DNA of 64,000 nt from JACDER01 sp963842575 (GTDB lineage Bacteria > Actinomycetota > Thermoleophilia > Gaiellales > Gaiellaceae), in contig CAWJGS010000010.1 in the NCBI GenBank assembly GCA_963842575.1, positions 372,001-436,000 of the forward strand, written 5' to 3'. The stretch's first letter is position 1, and every line of letters starts with the position of its first letter. The notes under the pieces were generated by a model that saw nothing but the letters and a program-made list of their open reading frames with translations, did no database searches and was not told where the DNA came from. Position numbers and translations under genes: made by a program. Positions 33,448 through 41,812 of this stretch are shown one piece after another.

Positions 33448-35313
33448 CTAGGCGGCGCGCGGCAGCGGCACGTCCACGAGCAGCTCGCGGAAGCGCTCCG
33501 ACTCGAGCAGACTCCGCGGAGCGCCGTGCTCGAGCCGGAGCTCGGCGAAGATCTCGTCCGCGAGCGGATCCCGCCCCGACGTCTTCCGGAACTCTTCGGC
33601 GAGCCACGCCCGCACCTCGCGATAGCGGTCGGGTGTGTCGAAGACGCGCTGGACGACGAGCTGCGGCGCGACCGTCCCGTTCCAGTGGTTCTCCTGGAGG
33701 CGGAACGCGACGTCGTACCGCCCCGGCACCCGGAAGCGGTCCAGGTCGCGGCCCATTCCGAAGGCGATCGCCGAGCCACCGTCCACGCCGGCCTCGGTGC
33801 GGACGCGGAAGCGAAGGTGCTTCCCGTCGCCCACGGCCGCAAGATCGCCGAGCGCGCACGCGGGCGCGAGGAGGGTGACGTTCGGATTGCCGAGCCCGAA
33901 GGGCGCGAGCCGCCTGAGCTCCTGGCAGAGGCCCAGGGTGAGCGGGACGTTCCGCGGGACGACGGCGTCGATGCGCGTCACGCGCCGCAGGTCGTCCTCG
34001 CCCAGTACGCCGGCGGCATGCTGGGCAAAGGCGGCCGCGAACTCCTCGATCCGCTCCGGGCGGATCGACAGGCCGGCCGCGGCGCGGTGCCCGCCGAAGC
34101 GCTCCAGGAGGCCGGAGCATTCCTTCAGTCCACCGTGCAGGTCGAACGCGGGAATCGAGCGACCCGATCCCTTCCATTCCTGCTCGCCCGCGGCGATGAG
34201 GACGACCGGCCGGTGATAGCGCTCCACCAGGCGCGAGGCGACGATCCCGATCACGCCCTCGTGCCACTCCTCGTGGGCGAGGACGTAGGCCCGCCGGCTG
34301 CGCTTCGCCTCCGGCCACTCCTCGACCTGGGCGATCGCGGCGCGGACGATCGTGTCCTCGACCGCCTGTCGCTCGCGGTTCAGCTGCTCGAGTTCGTCCG
34401 AGATGCGACGAGCCGTGTCCGGGTCGTCGGTCAGCAGGAGCTCGAGCGCGGCGCCGGGATGCCCCAGGCGCCCTGCGGCATTGATCCTCGGCGCGAGCCG
34501 AAAGCCGACCGCGCCGGAGTCGACCACTGCGGGATCGACGTGCGCCCCGCGCATGAGCGCGCGCAGCCCCGGTTTCTGCGTCGCGGCCAGGCGGCGGAGC
34601 CCCTCGATCGCGAGCGCCCGGTTCTCGTCCACGAGCGGGACGACATCGGCAATGGTCGCGAGCGAGACGATGTCGGCGTGAGCGCGGAGCGCAGCGGAGT
34701 CCTGTCCGAGCAGCGCCTGCCCGAGCTTGTGCACCACGCCGGTGCCGCACAGCTCCGGGAACGGATACTCGGAAGGGCGGGTGACCACGAGGGGGCAATC
34801 GGGCAGCTGCTCGGCGGGCCGGTGGTGGTCGGTGACGATCATGTCGAGGCCGACCCGCTTCGCCTCCTCCACCGCTTCGACGGCGGTGATGCCGCAGTCG
34901 ACCGTGATCATGAGCTCGTAGCCCTCCTCGGCCAGGCGCCGCACCGTGTCGACCTGCACGCCGTAGCCCTCCTCGAAGCGGCTCGGCAGGTGCCAGCCGG
35001 GGTCGGCGCCGAGCTCGCGGAGCACGAGGAGCGCCAGGGCGGTGGCGCAGATGCCGTCCGCGTCGTAGTCGCCGTGGACGCAGATCCGCTTGCCGGCGGC
35101 GACCGCCGCGCGGATGCGCTCGCAGGCGACGGCCATATCCCCGAGCAGGAAAGGGTCGTGGCCCGGATCCGCGCCCTCCAGGAAGGTGCGGGCGCTCTCG
35201 ACGTCCGCATATCCGCGCCGCGCGAGCACGCTCGCGGTGAGGTTGTCGACGCCGAGCGCGGCGCTTATCTCAGCCGCGTCGTCCGGCGCGCAAGGTGCGA
35301 TCGTCCAGGTCAT
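33448..35313 (-). CDS. recJ: Single-stranded-DNA-specific exonuclease RecJ
   Basis: A 5'-3' exonuclease of recombination and repair. The 621-residue protein shows the DHH motif GDYDADG at 81-87, TVDCGIT, TDHH at 162-165, then the DHHA1 region (GFRLAPRINAAGRLGHP, GVIGIVASRLVERY, RFGGHRAAAGLS) and a C-terminal OB-like domain. All motifs are intact. It overlaps the small membrane-protein gene upstream by 44 bp. Confidence 0.94.
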   Translation of the reverse strand: MTWTIAPCAPDDAAEISAALGVDNLTASVLARRGYADVESARTFLEGADPGHDPFLLGDMAVACERIRAAVAAGKRICVHGDYDADGICATALALLVLRELGADPGWHLPSRFEEGYGVQVDTVRRLAEEGYELMITVDCGITAVEAVEEAKRVGLDMIVTDHHRPAEQLPDCPLVVTRPSEYPFPELCGTGVVHKLGQALLGQDSAALRAHADIVSLATIADVVPLVDENRALAIEGLRRLAATQKPGLRALMRGAHVDPAVVDSGAVGFRLAPRINAAGRLGHPGAALELLLTDDPDTARRISDELEQLNRERQAVEDTIVRAAIAQVEEWPEAKRSRRAYVLAHEEWHEGVIGIVASRLVERYHRPVVLIAAGEQEWKGSGRSIPAFDLHGGLKECSGLLERFGGHRAAAGLSIRPERIEEFAAAFAQHAAGVLGEDDLRRVTRIDAVVPRNVPLTLGLCQELRRLAPFGLGNPNVTLLAPACALGDLAAVGDGKHLRFRVRTEAGVDGGSAIAFGMGRDLDRFRVPGRYDVAFRLQENHWNGTVAPQLVVQRVFDTPDRYREVRAWLAEEFRKTSGRDPLADEIFAELRLEHGAPRSLLESERFRELLVDVPLPRAA

Positions 35314-35542
35314 CCGGACGACTCACGCTACGAGGCGGGTCGGACGGAACCCGCCGCCGGCGCCACACGTCGAGTGCGGCCTTTCCCCACAGGATCAGCA
35401 GAGCCAGCGCCCCGCCGACACAGATGACGATCGCCGGCGCGAGCAGCGCCGCGCGCTCGAACGAGAGCCCGAAGACGAGCGCGGACAGCGCGACCACGGC
35501 GAGCACGCCCACCGCCGCCCCGACCCACACCGATACCCGCAT
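35270..35542 (-). CDS. Small two-helix membrane protein
   Basis: A 90-residue protein with two hydrophobic helices (VGAAVGVLAVVALSALVFGL and LLAPAIVICVGGALALLILW) and a basic, arginine-rich cytoplasmic tail. The function is unknown. The 44-bp overlap with recJ suggests co-transcription. Divergent from the gene at 35565. Confidence 0.6.
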   Translation of the reverse strand: MRVSVWVGAAVGVLAVVALSALVFGLSFERAALLAPAIVICVGGALALLILWGKAALDVWRRRRVPSDPPRSVSRPDDLDDRTLRAGRRG

Positions 35543-35552
35543 GTGATCAAGT

Positions 35553-35558
35553 TATCCT
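35553..35558 (+). promoter_or_regulatory. Leaderless-type -10 (TATCCT)
   Basis: TATCCT is exactly 6 nt before the GTG at 35565. Confidence 0.6.
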
Positions 35559-35564
35559 CTCCCC

Positions 35565-36020
35565 GTGACCCAGGCCGACTACTCCTCGGGAGACGAGTAC
35601 GTCGTCGAGTTCCTCGGGCACCGCTTTGCCTTCAACGCCGTCGACTTCGAGGAGCGGGTGACCGCCGCCGGAGTGACGCTCGGGCTCGTCTCGGACAACG
35701 ACCTGGACGACGACGAGACGGCCGACCTGGTCGAGCTCGCCTCGGACGGCCGCATAGCCGAGCCGCGCAGCGGGCTCGGGCGCTACCTCGTCCGGCACTG
35801 GGAGCACGTCTCGCTCGCCCGCGGCGAGTCGCTGGTCTACTGGCTGCGAAAGCTCGTCTTCCGCGGTGCCTGGCTCGACCACCGAGTGAAGGAAGGGCTC
35901 CTGGAGGTCGCCTGGGACGAGGACGCCTCGGAGTTCGTGTACCGCGACCCTCGCGGCGACCGCGCGCTCTTGGAGCTCCTTCCCGTGCCGAGCTGGCACG
36001 ACATGCAGTTCCGCCGCTAG
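35565..36020 (+). CDS. Conserved hypothetical protein
   Basis: A 151-residue acidic soluble protein of unknown function. No named domain is recognised. It contains an EYVVEFLGHRFAFNAVDFEE start, a DNDLDDDETADLVELASDGR acidic stretch and a tryptophan-rich second half. The GTG start is supported by the -10 hexamer 6 nt upstream. Its stop shares the palindrome CTAG with the stop of the convergent anti-sigma kinase gene. Confidence 0.65.
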   Translation: MTQADYSSGDEYVVEFLGHRFAFNAVDFEERVTAAGVTLGLVSDNDLDDDETADLVELASDGRIAEPRSGLGRYLVRHWEHVSLARGESLVYWLRKLVFRGAWLDHRVKEGLLEVAWDEDASEFVYRDPRGDRALLELLPVPSWHDMQFRR

Positions 36021-36400
36021 ATAGGAAACGCGAGCCGTACTTCGGTGCCACACGGCTTCTGGCGCACCTCGAACGAGTTGCTGACGGCGCTCGCGACGCG
36101 CAGACCGAGCCCGGCTCCGGGGTCGCTCGACGCGCGCGAAAGGCCGCGCCCCTCGTCCTCGACGACCACGACCAGGTAGCCGCCGAGCGGGCGAGCTTCG
36201 ACCGTCATCGACCCGTCGTCGCTGTCATAGGCATGGCGGACGACGTTCGAGCAGGCTTCGTTCACCGCAAGGCGGAGGTCTGCGATCGTCTCCTCGTCGA
36301 CACCGAGCGCCACGGCGAAGTCGGAGACGGCACGCCGAATCGTGCTCAGGTTCTCGCTCCGAGCCGGAAGTGACAGGGTGAACTCGCCGAGGGTGTCCAT
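36017..36400 (-). CDS. RsbW-like anti-sigma regulatory kinase (HATPase_c)
   Basis: A 127-residue GHKL ATPase. The N box (LRLAVNEACSNVVRHAY) at about 42-58 and the G1/G2 boxes (VEDEGRGL, PGAGLGLRVASAV) are present. Such proteins bind sigma-B-type factors or phosphorylate an anti-anti-sigma partner. No anti-anti-sigma or sigma gene is next to it here, so the target is unknown. GGAAGG lies 6 nt upstream of the ATG. Confidence 0.85.
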   Translation of the reverse strand: MDTLGEFTLSLPARSENLSTIRRAVSDFAVALGVDEETIADLRLAVNEACSNVVRHAYDSDDGSMTVEARPLGGYLVVVVEDEGRGLSRASSDPGAGLGLRVASAVSNSFEVRQKPCGTEVRLAFPI

Positions 36401-36444
36401 TAGCGCCTTCCGGTGCTCCTACCCCATAGCGGGGCGGCCCTAAC

Positions 36445-37461
36445 TCAGAAGAGCGCGCTTTCTCCCGGCGCTGACGCGCCGAGATGCTCGCGGCCGAGCG
36501 AGGTGACGATGCGGCCGCGGGGGGTCCGCTGGAGGAAACCGAGCTGGAGCAGGTACGGCTCGTAGACGTCCTCGATCGTGTCAGGCTCCTCGCCCAGCGC
36601 GACCGCCAGCGTGGAAAGTCCCACCGGGCCGCCGTCGAAGCGCTCGACGATGGCGCGCAGGAGCTCGCGATCCATCGGCTCGAGGCCACGCTCGTCGATC
36701 TCGAGCAGCTCGAGGGCCTCGCGGGCGATGTCCGGTGTGACCGTTCCGTTGTGCCGCACTTCGGCGACATCGCGCACGCGCCGGAGAATGCGGTTGGCGA
36801 TGCGCGGTGTCCCGCGCGAGCGCCGGGCGATCTCGGCGGCCGCGTCGGAGGCGACCTCGACGTCGAGGATCTGCGCCGAGCGGCGCACGATCGCGCCCAG
36901 CTCGTCCGCGTCGTAGTAGCCGAGCCGGAATGTCATTCCGAAGCGGTCGCGGAGCGGCGTGGTCAGCAGCCCGGTGCGGGTGGTGGCGCCCACCAGCGTG
37001 AACTTGGGGAGGTCGAGCGTCAGCGTCCGCGCGGCCGGCCCCTGCCCGACCACGATGTCGAGGCGAAAGTCCTCGAGCGCCGGATAGAGGATCTCCTCCA
37101 CGGCGCGGTTCAACCGGTGGATCTCGTCCACGAACAGGACGTCACGCTGCTCGAGCCCGGTCAGGATCGCCGCCATGTCTCCCTTGCGCTCCAGCGCAGG
37201 TCCCGCGACGCAGCGGATTCCGACGCCGAGCTCCTGGCGGATGATGAAGGCGAGGCTCGTCTTACCGAGCCCGGGCGGGCCGACGAGCAAGACGTGGTCG
37301 AGCGCCTCCCCGCGCGCCCGCGCGGCCTGGAGGGAGATCGTGAGCTGCTCCTTGATGCGAGTCTGGCCGACGAACTCGACGAGGCTCGGCGGACGAAGCG
37401 AGACCTCGACGAGATCCTCGGTGCCGTCTTCGAGCACCGGCGCGAGCAGCTGCTCCTTCAC
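36445..37461 (-). CDS. ruvB: Holliday junction helicase RuvB
   Basis: The AAA+ motor for branch migration, assembled on RuvA at Holliday junctions. The 338-residue protein has Walker A GPPGLGKTS, Walker B FVDEIH, sensor 1 VGATTR, the arginine finger region LRDRFG and a C-terminal winged helix (LGFLQRTPRGRIVTSLG). The GTG start overlaps the ruvA stop by 4 bp, the last step in the ruvC-ruvA-ruvB operon. Confidence 0.96.
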   Translation of the reverse strand: MKEQLLAPVLEDGTEDLVEVSLRPPSLVEFVGQTRIKEQLTISLQAARARGEALDHVLLVGPPGLGKTSLAFIIRQELGVGIRCVAGPALERKGDMAAILTGLEQRDVLFVDEIHRLNRAVEEILYPALEDFRLDIVVGQGPAARTLTLDLPKFTLVGATTRTGLLTTPLRDRFGMTFRLGYYDADELGAIVRRSAQILDVEVASDAAAEIARRSRGTPRIANRILRRVRDVAEVRHNGTVTPDIAREALELLEIDERGLEPMDRELLRAIVERFDGGPVGLSTLAVALGEEPDTIEDVYEPYLLQLGFLQRTPRGRIVTSLGREHLGASAPGESALF

Positions 37462-38024
37462 GCCGCCTTCCTCAGGGCGAGGCGGACGCGCTCCTCGGCC
37501 GGCAGGTCGGGATCGATCTCCGCCAGCGCCTGGTCGGCTTCCACGAGGGAGTAACCGAGCTCCATGAGCGCCTCCCTCGCGACCAGCTGCGGCCTGGCTG
37601 AACCCTGCTCGGGAACGGCGACACCGTCACCGAGCTTCTCCTTCAACTCGAGCACGACGCGCTGCGCGGTCTTCTTGCCGATGCCGGGGATCGCCTGGAA
37701 CCGCGCCGTGTCCTCGAGCGCGATCGCGCGCCGCAGCTCGTCCGGCGTCGAGCCGGAAACGATGGCGAGCGCGACCTTCGGCCCGACCCCGGAGACGGAG
37801 AGCAGCTGCTCGAACAGCCCACGCTCGTCCGCGTCTGCGAACCCGTACAGCTGCAACGCGTCCTCGCGCACGTGCAGGTACGTCTCGATCACGACCTCGC
37901 CCTTCGCGCGCGCCTTCTGTGCCGCCCGCCGCGTCGGCTGGACGAGATACCCGACGCCGTTGACCTCGAGGACGAGCGCGTCGGGACTGCGAGCGACCGC
38001 CTTCCCTCGCAGCCGGGCGATCAA
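37458..38024 (-). CDS. ruvA: Holliday junction DNA-binding subunit RuvA
   Basis: The 188-residue tetrameric junction-binding subunit. An OB-fold (MIARLRGKAVARSPDALVLEVNGVGY), two helix-hairpin-helix motifs (LLSVSGVGPKVALAIVSG and FQAIPGIGKKTAQRVVLELK) and the flexible-linked domain III that contacts RuvB (EALMELGYSLVEADQAL) are all present. TTG start at 38024 overlaps the ruvC stop. Confidence 0.95.
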   Translation of the reverse strand: MIARLRGKAVARSPDALVLEVNGVGYLVQPTRRAAQKARAKGEVVIETYLHVREDALQLYGFADADERGLFEQLLSVSGVGPKVALAIVSGSTPDELRRAIALEDTARFQAIPGIGKKTAQRVVLELKEKLGDGVAVPEQGSARPQLVAREALMELGYSLVEADQALAEIDPDLPAEERVRLALRKAA

Positions 38025-38509
38025 GAGACGGCCCTCAGCAGCGGGGGCGCGAGCGCGTGGCAGATCGCGACGGCCAGCGCGTCGGCGGCATGGTTCGGCG
38101 TCGGCGGCTTCGGCATCCCCAGGATGGCCATGACCATCTTCTGCACCTGGGACTTCTCGGCATGCCCGTAGCCGCAGATCATCTGCTTGACCCGGTTCGG
38201 CGCGTACTCAGCCGCCTCGACACCGGCGCGCGCGCAGGCGACGAGAACGGCGCCTCTCGCCTGTCCGACGGAGAGCGCGGTGCGGGCATCGACGCCGACG
38301 AAGGACTCCTCGAGCGCGACGGCGTCCGGACGGTGCTCCACCACCAACTCCTCCACTCCTTCGAAGATCGTCTTGAGCCTGAGCTCCAGGCGCGTGCCTG
38401 CAGGAGTTCTCCATGCCCCATGCACAACGGCCCTGAGGCGCCCGTCTTTTTCGTGGACGATTCCGTACCCGCAAGCGGCCGTGCCCGGATCGATTCCGAG
38501 AACTTTCAC
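38021..38509 (-). CDS. ruvC: Holliday junction resolvase RuvC
   Basis: The 162-residue endonuclease that cuts Holliday junctions. The acidic active site is intact: D7 in GIDPGT, E67 in ALEESF, and H141/D144 in PNHAADALAVAI. It is the first gene of ruvCAB. The GTG is fixed by a TAACCT hexamer 6 nt upstream. Confidence 0.95.
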   Translation of the reverse strand: MKVLGIDPGTAACGYGIVHEKDGRLRAVVHGAWRTPAGTRLELRLKTIFEGVEELVVEHRPDAVALEESFVGVDARTALSVGQARGAVLVACARAGVEAAEYAPNRVKQMICGYGHAEKSQVQKMVMAILGMPKPPTPNHAADALAVAICHALAPPLLRAVS

Positions 38510-38515
38510 GTCGGA

Positions 38516-38521
38516 AGGTTA
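38516..38521 (-). promoter_or_regulatory. Leaderless-type -10 of ruvCAB (TAACCT)
   Basis: TAACCT lies 6 nt before the ruvC GTG at 38509 and marks the operon head. I did not recognise a LexA box or PafBC-type damage box next to it. Confidence 0.55.
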
Positions 38522-38589
38522 AGGAGCCACCCGGACAGCGCCCGCCTGCCCGCATCCGAGTTCCGGGCTGATTTCGCCGACGACGGTGC

Positions 38590-38595
38590 TACCTT
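38590..38595 (+). promoter_or_regulatory. Leaderless-type -10 (TACCTT)
   Basis: TACCTT is 7 nt before the ATG at 38603 and supports that start. Confidence 0.5.
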
Positions 38596-38602
38596 GGTCC
38601 CG

Positions 38603-39493
38603 ATGTTCAGGGGGTCCTTCTTCGCTTTCGCGGCGCTGGCGGCGCTTGTCGTCGCGCCGCTCGCGGGCGCAACGTCCGTCGAGCACGTCCGCGTCGCCGG
38701 GCCCGGCGTGACCGCCGCGTTCCCGCGCGGAATCTCGCTCGAGCTGGCATCGCCGCCTGCCTACAAACGCCGCTCGGCCGACCTCACGCGCGGAGCGTGG
38801 GGAGGCCCGGCGTACTGGGCGAGCCGGGATCAGAGCAAGCGCGGCACGACCTCGATCAAGTGGTCCGTGGACTTCCAGGCGCGACCGGGATCGGCCAAGG
38901 CGATCGCCGTCGCCGCTCCACAGCACGGATGGCCGCTGGACAAGAAGGATCCAATCGCGGTTCCGCACTACGTCGGCAAGCGCGTCGTGGGCACGATCCT
39001 CGGCTTCTACGCGATCACGCGCGCGCCCGCACCCAACGACGCATCCTACGAGGCGGCGCTCGCGTTCGCCGTCGGGCCGAGGGCCTTCACGATCGTGCGG
39101 TTCGAGCTGAGCGACCCTGCCGGCGACTCGTCCGGGACGTGGGGCGACTACCTCGTGAACGGCCTCGATCTGCCTTCGATCTGGAACCGCGGCCAGGCCT
39201 TCTGGGCGCTCTCGGGCGTCAAGCTGCTCGGCAACCTCCCGCCCACCCGGATTGCGCTCTCCGACTCGGGCCGGACGCTGCGCGGGACAGTCACGGACGC
39301 CTTCTACCACCCCGTCCTGGGCCTGCCCGTCTCGATCCAGCGCCAGGTCGGGGGCAGCTGGCGGCCGCTGGCGACGGCGAGGACGGACAAGAAGGGTGAG
39401 TTCTCCCTGCGCGTCCCCGCGCGCGGCTCGTATCGCGCGGTGGCGAAGTCGAACTCGAGGCGCGTCCTCAGCCGCGCCCTGTTCGTCGGCTAA
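38603..39493 (+). CDS. Exported protein with C-terminal Ig-like domain
   Basis: A 296-residue secreted protein of unknown function. Signal peptide MFRGSFFAFAALAALVVAPLAG, a first domain rich in beta-strand pattern (SIKWSVDFQARPGSAKAIAV, FTIVRFELSDPAG), and a C-terminal ~80 residues (LRGTVTDAFYHPVLGLPVSI, then GEFSLRVPARGSYRAV) resembling a carboxypeptidase-regulatory/Ig-like fold. No anchor is seen. Its stop overlaps the convergent yebC stop by 4 bp. Confidence 0.7.
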   Translation: MFRGSFFAFAALAALVVAPLAGATSVEHVRVAGPGVTAAFPRGISLELASPPAYKRRSADLTRGAWGGPAYWASRDQSKRGTTSIKWSVDFQARPGSAKAIAVAAPQHGWPLDKKDPIAVPHYVGKRVVGTILGFYAITRAPAPNDASYEAALAFAVGPRAFTIVRFELSDPAGDSSGTWGDYLVNGLDLPSIWNRGQAFWALSGVKLLGNLPPTRIALSDSGRTLRGTVTDAFYHPVLGLPVSIQRQVGGSWRPLATARTDKKGEFSLRVPARGSYRAVAKSNSRRVLSRALFVG

Positions 39494-40245
39494 GAGGCGA
39501 CCGTCTCGAGCACGCGCTCAGGGATGTCGAAGTTCGAGTAGACGTCCTGAACGTCGTCGTACTCCTCGAGCGCGTCCATCAGGCGCAGGATCTTCTTCGC
39601 GGCGGGCTCGTCCTCGACCTCGATCGTGGTCTTCGGAACCATCGTCAGCTGGGCCGCTTCCACCGGCATGCCGGCCGCTTCGATCGCCTCCCGCACACGT
39701 GAGAGATCCTCCGGCGCGGCGGTGACCTCGAAGCTCGAACCGTCCACGGCGACGTCCTCGGCCCCGCCGTCGGCGGCCGCGAGCATGAGCTCGTCCTCGT
39801 CCACGCCCTCCGCGGGGACGAGCACGACCCCCTTCCGCTCGAACAGCCACGCGACCGAGCCCGACGTCCCGAGCGAGCCGTCGTGCTTGGAGAAGACGTG
39901 GCGGACGTCGGCCGCGGTGCGGTTGCGATTGTCGGTCAGCGCCTCGACGTAGACGGCGACCCCGTTCGGGCCGTAGCCCTCGTACGTCACGGTCTCGAAG
40001 GTCTCTGCGTCCTGGCCGGTGCCGGCACCACGCTGGATGGCGCGCTCGATGTTGTCCTTCGGCATCGAGTAGGAGCGCGCCTTCTCGACCGCGTTCTGCA
40101 GCGCGAGGTTGCCGTCGGGGTCGCCTCCGCCTTCACGCGCGGCGACGATGATCGCCCGCGACAGTTTGGAGAAGAGCTTTCCGCGCTTAGCGTCGGCGGC
40201 GCCCTTCTTGTGCTTGATCGAGGACCACTTGCTATGTCCGGACAA
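39490..40245 (-). CDS. YebC/TACO1-family regulatory protein
   Basis: A 251-residue protein of the YebC family, some members of which relieve ribosome stalling at proline runs and others act as transcription regulators. The start MSGHSKWSSIKHKKGAADAK is invariant in the family, which fixes the TTG at 40245; GAGGAGG lies 6 nt before it. Conserved ALEEYDDVQDVYSNFD ends the protein. Several proteins in this window have long polyproline tracts, which would suit a ribosome-rescue role. It overlaps pdxT by 14 bp. Confidence 0.92.
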   Translation of the reverse strand: MSGHSKWSSIKHKKGAADAKRGKLFSKLSRAIIVAAREGGGDPDGNLALQNAVEKARSYSMPKDNIERAIQRGAGTGQDAETFETVTYEGYGPNGVAVYVEALTDNRNRTAADVRHVFSKHDGSLGTSGSVAWLFERKGVVLVPAEGVDEDELMLAAADGGAEDVAVDGSSFEVTAAPEDLSRVREAIEAAGMPVEAAQLTMVPKTTIEVEDEPAAKKILRLMDALEEYDDVQDVYSNFDIPERVLETVAS

Positions 40246-40786
40246 GATTTGCCTCCTCGACGAGCTGCAGAAAGCGCTCGTGGATGCGCGTGTCGTCCGT
40301 GAGCTCGGGATGGAAGGAGGTGACGATGAAGCGGCCCTGGCGCAGCGCGACCGGCTCGCCGTCCAACTCGGCCAGCACCTCGACCTCCGGGGCCGCCTCG
40401 CGAACGCGCGGCGCGCGGATGAAGATGCCGCGCAGGGGCCGCTCGTCGCCCTCGAGCTCGAGATCGGCCTCGAAGCTCGCGACCTGGCGGCCGTAGGCGT
40501 TCCGCTCGACCGCAACGTCGACGAGGCCGAGGTGGTCCCGGTCGAGGACGATCATCCCGGCACACGTGCCGAGCACGGGGCCCTGGAAGGCACGCACTGC
40601 CTCGTCGAGCCCATACAGCTGCATCAGGCGCATGAACGTAGTCGACTCGCCGCCCGGGACGACCAGCCCGTCCAATCCTCCGAGCTGCTCGGGCTTACGG
40701 ACCTCCACCGCGTCCACGCCGAGTCGGCGCAGCATCTGGACGTGCTCCCGAAAGTTGCCCTGGACCGCAAGAACGCCGATCTTCAC
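40232..40786 (-). CDS. pdxT: Pyridoxal 5'-phosphate synthase glutaminase subunit PdxT
   Basis: Releases ammonia from glutamine for PdxS. The 184-residue protein has the type I glutaminase triad C75 (GTCAGM), H159 and E161 (FHPEL), and GGESTTFM at 46-52. The GTG is fixed by a TACGAT hexamer 6 nt upstream. It lies 129 bases after pdxS with its own promoter-like element, and its end overlaps yebC. Confidence 0.94.
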   Translation of the reverse strand: MKIGVLAVQGNFREHVQMLRRLGVDAVEVRKPEQLGGLDGLVVPGGESTTFMRLMQLYGLDEAVRAFQGPVLGTCAGMIVLDRDHLGLVDVAVERNAYGRQVASFEADLELEGDERPLRGIFIRAPRVREAAPEVEVLAELDGEPVALRQGRFIVTSFHPELTDDTRIHERFLQLVEEANLVRT

Positions 40787-40792
40787 GGGTCA

Positions 40793-40798
40793 ATCGTA
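40793..40798 (-). promoter_or_regulatory. Leaderless-type -10 of pdxT (TACGAT)
   Basis: TACGAT on the minus strand is exactly 6 nt before the pdxT GTG at 40786. Confidence 0.6.
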
Positions 40799-40915
40799 TC
40801 GGCGCGTATCCGCTTCTTCGAGGCGCTCGGGCTCTCCCGCCGCGGCTTCAGGAGCGTCCAGCTGGCGCAAGATCGTGACCTGGTCCCCGGACGTCGCTGA
40901 GCGCGGGGGAACCGC

Positions 40916-41800
40916 TTACCAGCCGCGCGTCTCGAGCAGCTCTTCGGGAGGGATGCCGGCGGCCTGGAGCCCGAACATGGGCTCGCCGAGACCGCGCGAG
41001 ACGCGCGCGAGGATCTCCGCGTCGTTGAAGTGCGTGGTCGCCTCGACGATCGACTTCGCGCGCGGGGACGGATCCCCGGACTTGAAGATCCCGGAGCCGA
41101 CGAAGACGCCGTCCGCGCCGAGCTGCATGCACAGGGCCGCATCGGCCGGAGTGGCGATCCCGCCGGCGGTGAAGGTCACGACGGGCAGGCGGCCGTTCTC
41201 GGCGACCCACTTGACGAGGTCGTAGGGCGCGCGCAACTCCTTCGCCTCGGCGTAGAGCTCGTCCTCGCGTAGCGCGCCGAGGCGGCGGATTCCGCCGAAG
41301 ACCGCGCGCATGTGGGTCACCGCGTTGACGATGTCGCCCGTCCCCGCCTCGCCCTTCGTGCGGATCATGGCCGCGCCCTCGGAGATGCGGCGAAGCGCCT
41401 CGCCGAGGTTGGTGCATCCGCAGACGAAGGGAACGGTGAACTGCCACTTGTCGATGTGGTTCTGCGTGTCCGCCGGCGTCAGCACCTCCGACTCGTCGAT
41501 GTAGTCGACCTCGAGCGCCTCGAGGATCTGCGCCTCGACGAAGTGCCCGATACGGGCCTTCGCCATCACGGGGATGGTCACGGACTCCTGGATCTCGGCG
41601 ATCTTGTCGGGATCGGCCATGCGCGCGACGCCGCCGTCGCGGCGAATGTCGGCGGGGACGCGCTCGAGCGCCATGACCGCGCACGCGCCCGCGTCCTCCG
41701 CGATCCGGGCCTGGTCGGCGTCGGTCACGTCCATGATCACCCCGCCCTTGAGCATCTCGGCGAGGCCGCTCTTGACGCGCATGGTGCCGAGCTCGGCCAT
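40916..41800 (-). CDS. pdxS: Pyridoxal 5'-phosphate synthase subunit PdxS
   Basis: The TIM-barrel synthase that builds PLP from ribose 5-phosphate, glyceraldehyde 3-phosphate and PdxT-derived ammonia. The protein has 294 residues, starts MAELGTMRVKSGLAEMLKGG, and contains VMDVTDADQARIAEDAGACAVMALERVPADIR, the lysine of PVMAKARIGHFVEA and the phosphate loop of the C-terminal half. ATG at 41800 is chosen over GTG at 41803 because TAGAAT is exactly 6 nt before the ATG. Confidence 0.96.
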   Translation of the reverse strand: MAELGTMRVKSGLAEMLKGGVIMDVTDADQARIAEDAGACAVMALERVPADIRRDGGVARMADPDKIAEIQESVTIPVMAKARIGHFVEAQILEALEVDYIDESEVLTPADTQNHIDKWQFTVPFVCGCTNLGEALRRISEGAAMIRTKGEAGTGDIVNAVTHMRAVFGGIRRLGALREDELYAEAKELRAPYDLVKWVAENGRLPVVTFTAGGIATPADAALCMQLGADGVFVGSGIFKSGDPSPRAKSIVEATTHFNDAEILARVSRGLGEPMFGLQAAGIPPEELLETRGW

Positions 41801-41806
41801 CACTGA

Positions 41807-41812
41807 ATTCTA
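41807..41812 (-). promoter_or_regulatory. Leaderless-type -10 of pdxS (TAGAAT)
   Basis: TAGAAT lies 6 nt before the ATG at 41800. It is located between pdxS and the stop of the upstream DUF1385 gene, giving pdxS its own promoter. Confidence 0.65.

Noticed and set aside
40787..40915. Possible riboswitch or small RNA between pdxS and pdxT
   Set aside because: No recognisable conserved structure; the -10 at 40793 explains the pdxT side and the rest shows nothing.
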